Assembly (NCBI GenBank): GCA_036985855.1
Contig: BTQL01000045.1
Span: forward strand, 1 to 19,907
Source of the DNA: B3-G11 sp036985855
Lineage (GTDB): Bacteria > Actinomycetota > Acidimicrobiia > Spongiisociales > UBA5794
DNA length: 19,907 bases
Direction of reading: 5' to 3'
Shown here piece after piece: positions 8,418-14,433 of this stretch (position 1 is its first letter; the number at the start of each line of letters is the position of its first letter). Under the pieces are notes generated by a model. It did not search any database and was not told the DNA's origin. It saw only the letters and a program-made list of their open reading frames with translations. Both the position numbers and the translations under genes were made by a program.

Positions 8418-11400
8418 TCATATGATCACGTCCATGTCGGGACGCTCGGGACGAGAAATATCGATCCCGAGGCTCGCTGCGGTGCGGAATACGTCGTCCT
8501 CGAGATCCTTGAGCTCGACTTCCTCGCCTGCAGATAGCATTTCAACGTTGAGTCCGAGCGACTGCATCTCTTTTATGAGCACCTTGAATGACTCAGGGAT
8601 GCCCGGCTCAGGGATGTTCTCGCCCTTGACGATCGCTTCGTACACCTTCACACGTCCACGGACGTCATCAGACTTGATGGTCAGTAGCTCCTGGAGCGCA
8701 TAGGCGGCGCCATAGGCCTCCAGGGCCCACACTTCCATCTCACCGAAGCGCTGGCCACCGAACTGGGCCTTGCCGCCGAGGGGCTGCTGGGTGATCATGG
8801 AGTACGGACCGGTCGACCTTGCGTGGATCTTGTGATCGACAAGGTGGACGAGCTTCAAGATGTACATATATCCGACCGTGATGAGCGAGTCGAACGGTTC
8901 ACCTGAACGACCGTCATACAGCTGTGTCTTGCCTTCGCCATTGATGATCTGAACACCGTCGCGGTTCGTGAGTGACGTCGAAAGCACCTTGAGGACTTCA
9001 TTCTCGTGGGCACCGTCAAAGACCGGGGTCGCGACCCTTGTCCACGGCTCTGCGCCGCCAGAAGCCGGGCTCTCGAGGTCATCGAATGGCTCCCAACCTG
9101 TCGCCGCTGCCCAACCGAGGTGCGTTTCGAGGACCTGGCCGAGGTTCATGCGAGAAGGCACACCAAGCGGCGACAAGATTATGTCAACGGGCGTTCCGTC
9201 CTCGAGGAACGGCATGTCCTCTTCGGGGAGGATGATCGCGATGACGCCTTTGTTACCATGGCGACCTGCGAGTTTGTCGCCGGCAGATATCTTGCGCTGC
9301 TTGGCGACGTACACACGGACAAGCTCGTTCATTCCAGGAGGAAGGTCGTATCCGTCCTCGCGACTGAACTCCTTCACCGCGATCGCCTTGCCAGACTCGC
9401 CGTGTGGGACCTTGAGCGAGACATCGCGAACCTCGCGGGCCTTCTCACCGAAAATCGCACGGAGCAGCCTCTCCTCCGGGGTGAGCTCGGTCTCACCCTT
9501 CGGCGTGACCTTGCCGACGAGGTAGTCGCCGGGACCGACTTCAGCGCCGATGCGGATGATGCCGCTCTCGTCGAGGTCCATCAGCACTTCTTCGGCAACG
9601 TTCGGAATATCCCTCGTGATCTCTTCGGCGCCGAGCTTGGTGTCTCGTGCTTCGATCTCGTGCTCCTCGATGTGGATCGACGAGAGGATGTCCTCCTTGA
9701 CAAGACGCTCCGAGATGACGATCGCATCTTCGAAGTTGTGGCCGTCCCACGGCATGAACGCCACCATGAGGTTGCGTCCGAGCGCGAGTTCGCCACCGTC
9801 AGTCGAAGCGCCATCAGCGAGGGCATCGCCCATCTTGACCATCTGGCCTTCGACAACGATCGGTTTCTGGTTGATGCATGTGCCCTGGTTCGAGCGCTGG
9901 AACTTGTCGAGGGGGAACGTGTGCAGCTTGTTGGCACCAGCCTCCTTGATAACGATCTGGGTGCCGGTCACTTCGACGACCTCGCCGTCTACGGGGGAGA
10001 TGACCACTTCGCCGGAGTCCTTTGCTGCGCGCTCCTCCATACCCGTGCCGACAAGTGGTGCGTCTGCTGTGATGAGAGGAACGGCTTGCCTCTGCATGTT
10101 TGAACCCATCAGGGCACGGTTCGCATCGTCGTGCTCGAGGAACGGGATCAGTGACGTCGCCACCGAAACGACTTGCTTCGGCGAAACGTCCATGTAATCG
10201 ACCTGATCGGCAGGGACCGTATCGACCTCGCCACCCGTCTTGCGGACGAGCACGCGATCGTTCGCGAACTTCCCATCGTCCTTGAGCGGAGCGTTTGCCT
10301 GGGCAATGACGTGGCCCTCTTCCTCAGAAGCGGTCAGGTAGTCGATTCGCTTGGAGACCTTCCCTTTCGTGACCCTCCGGTAGGGCGTCTCGATGAAACC
10401 GAACCGGTTGACGCGTGCATAGGACGCGAGCGAGCCGATGAGACCGATGTTCGGGCCCTCCGGAGTCTCGATCGGGCACATGCGGCCGTAGTGGGACGGA
10501 TGTACATCTCGCACCTCGAAACCTGCGCGCTCGCGCGACAGACCACCAGGGCCCAACGCAGAGAGACGTCGGCGGTGGGTGATCGACGCAAGCGGATTCG
10601 GCTGATCCATGAACTGGCTCAGCTGAGACGTTCCGAAGAACTCCTTGATCGATGCGACGACAGGACGGATGTTGATGAGGGTCTGTGGCGTGATGGCCTC
10701 GGGATCCTGAGTCGTCATCCGTTCGCGGACAACACGCTCGAGGCGGGTGAGGCCCACACGGATCTGGTTCTGGATCAGCTCACCGACCGTGCGGATTCGC
10801 CTGTTCTGGAAATTGTCGATGTCGTCGACGCGGTATCCCTCTGTTCCCTCCCTGAGGTTCATCAGATACTTGATCGTCGCGACCATGTCATCGTCGGTGA
10901 TGAGACCCTGTTCGTCAGCCCTGAAACTGTCCATCAGCTCCATGGAGGCGTCTCCACCGAGCTTCTGGTTCACCTTATAGCGACCGACCCTTGTCAGGTC
11001 ATACCGTTTCGGCGTGCGGAACAGGGTCTTGATGAGGCTGCGCGCAGATTCGACCGTGGTGAGCTCGCCCGGTCGAAGCTTGCGATAGAGATCGAGAAGC
11101 GCTTCGTCCTTGGTTGACGTCGGATCCTTCTTGAGTGTGTTGTGCACAAGTTCTGTGTCGCCGAGCAGAGCAATGATGTCTTCGTCGGTCTCAGCAATGC
11201 CGAGCGCTCGAAGGAACGTCGAAACGAATTGACGACGCTTTCGGTCAACACGAACACCGATCGTGTCCTTCTTGTCGATATCGAACTCGAGCCAAGCGCC
11301 ACGGCCGGGGATCACCTTCGATGCATAGACCGGACGACCAGAGATCTTGTCTATGGTCCTGTCGAAATACACACCAGGGCTACGAACGAGCTGACTGACA

Positions 11401-11783
11401 ACGACCCGCTCTGTACCGTTGATGATGAAAGTACCGTTCGCGGTCATCATCGGGAAGTCACCAAGAAAGACCTGCTGCTCCTTGATCTCTCCTGTCTCCT
11501 TGTTGAGGAATCTGGCGGTGACGAAGAGCGGACGCGAGTAGTTCGAGTCACGGTCCTTCGCTTCGTCGATCGTCAGCGGGGGATCTTCGAATCGGTGATC
11601 GGTGAGTTCGAGTGCAAGGTTGCCGGTGAAGTCTTCGATCGGGCTGACCTCGTCGAACATCTGCTTGAGTCCGGAATCGAGAAAGGCGGCAAAGGAATCC
11701 AATTGAACGTCAAGGAGACCCGGGATCTCCTGGACCTCTGGGATCTTTGCGAAAGACAGCCTTTGTGAACGCGCACGAGCCAA
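8418..11783 (-). CDS. rpoB: DNA-directed RNA polymerase subunit beta
   Basis: Beta pairs with beta' to form the catalytic cleft. The 1121 residues run from MARARSQRLSFAKIPEVQEI to a C-terminus ending DMDVII, somewhat shorter than mycobacterial RpoB. The rifampicin region reads SQLSQFMDQPNPL and then THRRRLSALGPGGL; Asp393, His403 and Ser408 correspond to E. coli D516, H526 and S531 and are all wild type, suggesting rifampicin sensitivity. The start is a TTG at 11783-11781, chosen because a near-perfect AGGAGG lies seven bases upstream and no ATG is nearby. It is followed after 38 bases by rpoC. It is separated from rplL by a methyltransferase gene and has its own promoter candidate. Confidence 0.98.
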   Translation of the reverse strand: MARARSQRLSFAKIPEVQEIPGLLDVQLDSFAAFLDSGLKQMFDEVSPIEDFTGNLALELTDHRFEDPPLTIDEAKDRDSNYSRPLFVTARFLNKETGEIKEQQVFLGDFPMMTANGTFIINGTERVVVSQLVRSPGVYFDRTIDKISGRPVYASKVIPGRGAWLEFDIDKKDTIGVRVDRKRRQFVSTFLRALGIAETDEDIIALLGDTELVHNTLKKDPTSTKDEALLDLYRKLRPGELTTVESARSLIKTLFRTPKRYDLTRVGRYKVNQKLGGDASMELMDSFRADEQGLITDDDMVATIKYLMNLREGTEGYRVDDIDNFQNRRIRTVGELIQNQIRVGLTRLERVVRERMTTQDPEAITPQTLINIRPVVASIKEFFGTSQLSQFMDQPNPLASITHRRRLSALGPGGLSRERAGFEVRDVHPSHYGRMCPIETPEGPNIGLIGSLASYARVNRFGFIETPYRRVTKGKVSKRIDYLTASEEEGHVIAQANAPLKDDGKFANDRVLVRKTGGEVDTVPADQVDYMDVSPKQVVSVATSLIPFLEHDDANRALMGSNMQRQAVPLITADAPLVGTGMEERAAKDSGEVVISPVDGEVVEVTGTQIVIKEAGANKLHTFPLDKFQRSNQGTCINQKPIVVEGQMVKMGDALADGASTDGGELALGRNLMVAFMPWDGHNFEDAIVISERLVKEDILSSIHIEEHEIEARDTKLGAEEITRDIPNVAEEVLMDLDESGIIRIGAEVGPGDYLVGKVTPKGETELTPEERLLRAIFGEKAREVRDVSLKVPHGESGKAIAVKEFSREDGYDLPPGMNELVRVYVAKQRKISAGDKLAGRHGNKGVIAIILPEEDMPFLEDGTPVDIILSPLGVPSRMNLGQVLETHLGWAAATGWEPFDDLESPASGGAEPWTRVATPVFDGAHENEVLKVLSTSLTNRDGVQIINGEGKTQLYDGRSGEPFDSLITVGYMYILKLVHLVDHKIHARSTGPYSMITQQPLGGKAQFGGQRFGEMEVWALEAYGAAYALQELLTIKSDDVRGRVKVYEAIVKGENIPEPGIPESFKVLIKEMQSLGLNVEMLSAGEEVELKDLEDDVFRTAASLGIDISRPERPDMDVII

Positions 11784-11790
11784 TGCGGAT

Positions 11791-11796
11791 CCTCCT
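11791..11796 (-). promoter_or_regulatory. Strong ribosome binding site fixing the rpoB TTG start
   Basis: AGGAGG on the minus strand lies seven bases before TTG. It decides in favour of a TTG start for rpoB. Confidence 0.8.
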
Positions 11797-11853
11797 CTTA
11801 TAGACGTTGCAACAGCACAGGGCTAGCAGCAGTGAGACGGGTGAGTAGATGAG

Positions 11854-11897
11854 GATAGCACAAAATGGAGATAGCACGCAGCTATCCCACCACTATC
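11854..11897. promoter_or_regulatory. Cluster of GATAGCAC/GCTATC boxes in the rpoB leader
   Basis: On the plus strand GATAGCAC occurs at 11854-11861 and again at 11870-11877, 16 bases apart. It is followed by an inverted GCTATC at 11881-11886 and an ACTATC at 11892-11897. The second copy and the inverted copy form a GATAGC-ACGCA-GCTATC hairpin. Read on the minus strand, each direct copy contains TGCTATC[C/T], which looks like an extended -10, so these may be alternative promoter elements, operator boxes or both. They fall downstream of the main promoter candidate and within the first part of its transcript. Confidence 0.45.
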
Positions 11898-11935
11898 TAG
11901 AGCGGGTCGAAAAATGTTCTTCAACTGTGTCCCAG

Positions 11936-11964
11936 AGGATACAGGGAAGAACGCAAAGTTTCAA
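11936..11964 (-). promoter_or_regulatory. Probable promoter of rpoBC
   Basis: The minus strand reads TTGAAA (11964-11959), exactly 17 bases, then TATCCT (11941-11936). The -35 matches five of six consensus positions and the -10 four of six. Transcription would begin near 11929, about 146 bases before rpoB. Confidence 0.6.
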
Positions 11965-11991
11965 GCAGTGGGAGAGTCGACCGTTCACGAT

Positions 11992-12020
11992 AGTCAACGG
12001 ACAGTCGGTTATCGGTCATG
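11992..12020. repeat. Weak heptamer repeat upstream of the rpoB promoter
   Basis: Consecutive 7-base units GGTTATC and GGTCATG (12007-12020) follow less regular GTCAAC/GGACAGTC units. GGTTATC is the exact complement of the GATAACC unit repeated at 14377-14397, so this may be a decayed copy of the same kind of array. Confidence 0.35.
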
Positions 12021-12075
12021 ACAATTACGGCGAAAACCTTGCGGAAACAGGAGAATCGCGCGGCCGAAGCGCGGC

Positions 12076-12897
12076 TCAGGGACGTTCGCAGACGAGCAGC
12101 AAGTGGGGACCAAGACCCAACAGACTCGGTTCGGATTCGATGAGACGAGCGCTCTCGATGATGATCTCCCTTCGCTTCGGATCGGACCAGTTTCTCTCTG
12201 TTTCGGGCAGCCAGGCGGCGAGGCCTTCGACCCCGACGAGCTCGCGAACACGCAGCCCCACTTCCTCAGCCTCTTCGGCGACTTCGTCGGGCCGGTGGAG
12301 GTAAGCCGTCGTAAACCAACCGCTCCGCCGCTGAGAGTTCCGATGGTGACCGTCGCTGAGGTCCTGCCCGACGATGGCTCGGAACTCATCGTCGAAGAGC
12401 ATTTCGCCTGACAATCCTGAGAACAGTGAGGCGAACCGGGAGATGACCGCGCCGAACACGAGACCACCCGGACGAACAACGCGTCCGGCCTCGGCCCACA
12501 CTCGAATCCTGTCTTCCCGTGCGGGCAGGTGATATAGCGGACCAAGCAGGAGGACCACGTCGAAGGAATCATCGTCGAACTCGATCGAACGTCCATCGCC
12601 GGCAGCTGCCGAAAACTGCCCATACGAACCGAGACGTTTCGTAGCCTGCTCGACAAGTCTGGGTACCGGATCGATCAAATGAACGGTGAGACCATCTGCG
12701 AGAAGCCATTCGGCGTGTACTCCGCCTCCCCCCCCGACGTCGAGCACAGACAGCGGCCCATCAGGAAGGTGACGCCGGATGACCTCCCGGGTTCGAATCA
12801 GCTCGATCTCAGCCGCACCGGTGCGAATGCGAGCGTCCTCGTCCGTTCGCTCGGCGTAATACTCCAGGATCTTCGGATCGAGTTCAGGGTCGTCCAT
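12076..12897 (-). CDS. Class I SAM-dependent methyltransferase, substrate unknown
   Basis: The 273-residue protein has a Rossmann-type methyltransferase fold. Motif I VLDVGGGGGVHA is at residues 51-62, the acidic residue after strand beta-2 is Asp76 (HLIDPVP), the post-II segment SFDVVLLLGPLYHL is at 111-124, and VRPGG is at 141-145. The C-terminal third carries a lid-like region and ends LLLVCERP. The ATG at 12897 was chosen because the family-like sequence starts there and AGGG lies eight bases upstream; longer versions would run through rplL in another frame. It sits between rplL and rpoB, where the family order normally has nothing, so it may be co-transcribed with rplJL. Whether it modifies a small molecule, RNA or protein cannot be told. 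Confidence 0.85.
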   Translation of the reverse strand: MDDPELDPKILEYYAERTDEDARIRTGAAEIELIRTREVIRRHLPDGPLSVLDVGGGGGVHAEWLLADGLTVHLIDPVPRLVEQATKRLGSYGQFSAAAGDGRSIEFDDDSFDVVLLLGPLYHLPAREDRIRVWAEAGRVVRPGGLVFGAVISRFASLFSGLSGEMLFDDEFRAIVGQDLSDGHHRNSQRRSGWFTTAYLHRPDEVAEEAEEVGLRVRELVGVEGLAAWLPETERNWSDPKRREIIIESARLIESEPSLLGLGPHLLLVCERP

Positions 12898-12919
12898 GGC
12901 GAAAACCCTAGACGCGACG

Positions 12920-12947
12920 AAGGAGAGCCACCGCAGCGGCTCCCCTT
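12920..12947 (-). other. Strong hairpin between rplL and the methyltransferase gene
   Basis: Ten bases on each side pair (AAGGGGAGCC with GGCTCTCCTT, one G-T pair) around an 8-base loop. There is no T-run after it. In E. coli the rplL-rpoB gap holds an attenuator and an RNase III site; this hairpin is in the matching place and could cut transcript levels beyond rplL. It directly abuts the heptamer repeat at 12948. Confidence 0.45.
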
Positions 12948-12975
12948 CTGTCAACTGTCCACTGTCGTCTGTCGG
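12948..12975. repeat. Heptanucleotide tandem repeat, four units
   Basis: Four consecutive units on the plus strand, CTGTCAA, CTGTCCA, CTGTCGT and CTGTCGG, share the first five bases and vary in the last two. The array lies 16 bases after the rplL stop in the direction of transcription. Confidence 0.7.
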
Positions 12976-12991
12976 ACGAAAGTCCCCTTCG

Positions 12992-13378
12992 TTACTTGAG
13001 TTCCACCGAAGCACCTGCGGCCTCGAGGGCTTCTTTCGCCTTCTCGGCGGTCTCCTTGTCTGCGGCTTCGAGAATCGCTGAAGGTGCGTCGTCGACGAGC
13101 GCCTTTGCTTCCTTGAGACCGAGGCTCGTGAGACTTCGAACTTCCTTGATGACTTGGATCTTCTTGTCGCCGGCTCCCGTGAGAACGACGTCGAATTCGT
13201 CCTGCTCTTCCTCGGCGGCGTCGCCGGCGTCTCCACCAGCCGGCGCAGCAGCAACCGCGACAGGCGCGGCAGCGGTGACATCGAACTTGTCTTCGAATGC
13301 CTTGAGGAACTCGGACAGCTCGAGGACGGACATCTCCTCAAACGTTTCGAGCAACTTCTCTGTTGTTGTCTTGGCCAT
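12992..13378 (-). CDS. rplL: 50S ribosomal protein L7/L12
   Basis: L7/L12 forms the mobile stalk that recruits translational GTPases. The 128-residue protein has the N-terminal dimerisation part (LLETFEEMSVLELSEFLKAF), an Ala/Gly/acidic hinge near 34-60, and the C-terminal domain with KKIQVIKEVRSLTSLGLKEA, ending SVELK. It starts 2 bases after the rplJ stop, and its Shine-Dalgarno GAGGAG is formed by the last codons of rplJ. The L10-L12 pair is therefore tightly coupled. Confidence 0.98.
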   Translation of the reverse strand: MAKTTTEKLLETFEEMSVLELSEFLKAFEDKFDVTAAAPVAVAAAPAGGDAGDAAEEEQDEFDVVLTGAGDKKIQVIKEVRSLTSLGLKEAKALVDDAPSAILEAADKETAEKAKEALEAAGASVELK

Positions 13379-13380
13379 TG

Positions 13381-14187
13381 TTACTCCTCGGCGGCGTCGT
13401 CTTCGGACGCCTCGTCGGCTTGATCATCGGATTCGTCGCCACCATCATCTGATGCTTCAGCGGTCGTATCGGAATCGTCTTCGGTCTGGGCAGGCTCGTC
13501 AGTCTCAGGAGCGTCGTCGGCCTCATCGGCCTCCTCGGCGCTTTCGGCTATCGGCTCTGCGCCGTCAGCTTCATCTGAGCTGTCAACGTCGGTCTCCTCG
13601 GTGTCTTCGACAGGACCTTCTCCGGCGACAGCTTCCGCCGGCTCTTCGGCGACAGCTTCCGCCGGCTCTTCCGCTTCCTTCTTCTCGAGCAATTGCTGGA
13701 GAACGGAAGCGGTGTTGCGCGGCAGTGCAGCGAGAAGGCCGGCGAGATTCGCCATCGGTGCCTGCATGACGCCGGCAAGCTTCGCAAGGAGTACCTCGCG
13801 CGGCTCGAGTTTGGCGAGCTCTGCGATCTTCTCCGGTGGGAGAAACTCGAGTCCCAGGAGACCACCCTTGACCGCAAACGTGTCGTGGTCCTTTGCGAAA
13901 TCCTTGAGTACCTTCGCTGCTCCTGCCGGGTCACCATCGGCGAATGCAAGGCCGGTTGGGCCGAGCAAGAGTTCGTCGAGGGTATCGATGTCCAGCTCTG
14001 CAGCCGCAAGACGAGCCATGCTCATCTTCACGACCTTGAACTCCGCTCCGTTCTCACGAAGGCTGCGGCGCAGTGCCTGTTGATCCTTGACCGAAAGACC
14101 GGCATATTCCGCGAGGAACACAGCTTGTGCTCCCTCGATACGCTCTTTGATGTCGGCGACAGCCTGGACCTTTTCCGGTCTTGGCAT
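13381..14187 (-). CDS. rplJ: 50S ribosomal protein L10 with a long acidic C-terminal tail
   Basis: L10 anchors L12 dimers to 23S rRNA at the stalk base. Residues 1-172 are a complete L10: the N-terminal rRNA-binding domain (VQAVADIKERIEGAQAVFLA), FKVVKMSMARLA, and the helix that binds L12 (ASVLQQLLEKKE). Residues from about 173 to 268 form an extra tail of Glu, Asp, Ala and Ser. By count, 46 of the last 98 residues are acidic and none is Lys or Arg. Typical L10 proteins are about 165-180 residues. The ATG at 14187 is chosen because GAGGAG lies six bases upstream and MPRPEKV is L10-like; an ATG nine codons further out lacks this. The tail contains an exact 24-bp duplication. It has its own leader and is separated from rplA by two unrelated genes. 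Confidence 0.96.
   Translation of the reverse strand: MPRPEKVQAVADIKERIEGAQAVFLAEYAGLSVKDQQALRRSLRENGAEFKVVKMSMARLAAAELDIDTLDELLLGPTGLAFADGDPAGAAKVLKDFAKDHDTFAVKGGLLGLEFLPPEKIAELAKLEPREVLLAKLAGVMQAPMANLAGLLAALPRNTASVLQQLLEKKEAEEPAEAVAEEPAEAVAGEGPVEDTEETDVDSSDEADGAEPIAESAEEADEADDAPETDEPAQTEDDSDTTAEASDDGGDESDDQADEASEDDAAEE
13624..13671. repeat. Perfect 24-bp tandem duplication in the rplJ tail
   Basis: Two identical adjacent 24-base units (13624-13647 and 13648-13671) encode the repeated octapeptide EEPAEAVA. Length is a multiple of three, so the frame is kept. It suggests recent slippage growth of the acidic tail. Confidence 0.9.
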
Positions 14188-14284
14188 GTGCGTCTCCTCA
14201 AATCGGACTTTCACTTACCAACCCCTGCGGGCCTTGAACGATCAAAGCCCCGACACGAGGCATCAGGAGCTTCCAAATGGAATC

Positions 14285-14336
14285 GGCCTGCGTTGGCGTC
14301 ATACGACTTATGCCTGGTGGCACCAACGGTCTCGGG
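14285..14336 (-). ncRNA. L10 leader-like RNA upstream of rplJ
   Basis: The transcript has GAGACCGTTGGTG, then TAAGT, then CGCCAACGCAGGCC. CGTTGG (14328-14323) pairs with CCAACG (14296-14291) and encloses two small hairpins (TGCC/GGCA and GTC/GAC). This pattern recalls the conserved L10 leader, where the L10(L12)4 complex binds and represses rplJL. It sits about 100 bases before rplJ, the expected place. The assignment is from memory of the motif, not a covariance search. Confidence 0.55.
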
Positions 14337-14357
14337 TCGGTATGAGATTGTGAGGAG

Positions 14358-14363
14358 AGTGTA
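14358..14363 (-). promoter_or_regulatory. Candidate -10 box of the rplJL promoter
   Basis: TACACT on the minus strand fits TAnnnT and would start transcription about 165 bases before rplJ, just ahead of the L10 leader-like element. No clear -35 is seen; the -35 region falls in the GATAACC repeats. A nearby CATAAT is an alternative. Confidence 0.35.
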
Positions 14364-14376
14364 CCCAATTATGACA

Positions 14377-14411
14377 GATAACCGATAACCGATAACCGAC
14401 GCCCGGCGACC
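14377..14411. repeat. Heptanucleotide tandem repeat GATAACC
   Basis: Three exact GATAACC units (14377-14397) are followed by two degenerate ones (GACGCCC, GGCGACC) in the same phase. The array lies between the stop of the hydrolase-glycosyltransferase gene and the rplJ promoter region. Confidence 0.7.
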
Positions 14412-14433
14412 GATCCGACCCGCCTGTTCTCTC

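Noticed and set aside
9006..10103. 365-codon plus-strand open frame opposite rpoB
   Set aside because: It is an antisense shadow of conserved rpoB codons, has no family signature and no ribosome binding site; the rpoB protein is intact across it.
10578..10640. Rifampicin-resistance change in rpoB
   Set aside because: Residues matching E. coli D516, H526 and S531 are wild type; the only visible difference in the core (Pro395) is not a classic resistance position.
12948..12975. CRISPR array or promoter in the CTGTCNN repeat
   Set aside because: Units are 7 bases with no spacers. A TTGACA arises on the minus strand from one unit, but no -10 lies at the right distance.
12898..13341. 148-codon N-terminal extension of the methyltransferase
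   Set aside because: It would read rplL in another frame on the same strand and is Ser/Arg/Pro-rich noise; the methyltransferase-like sequence begins at the ATG at 12897.
14188..14214. Nine-codon upstream start for rplJ
   Set aside because: The ATG at 14187 has GAGGAG at ideal spacing, which would lie inside the extended frame, and L10 proteins start there.
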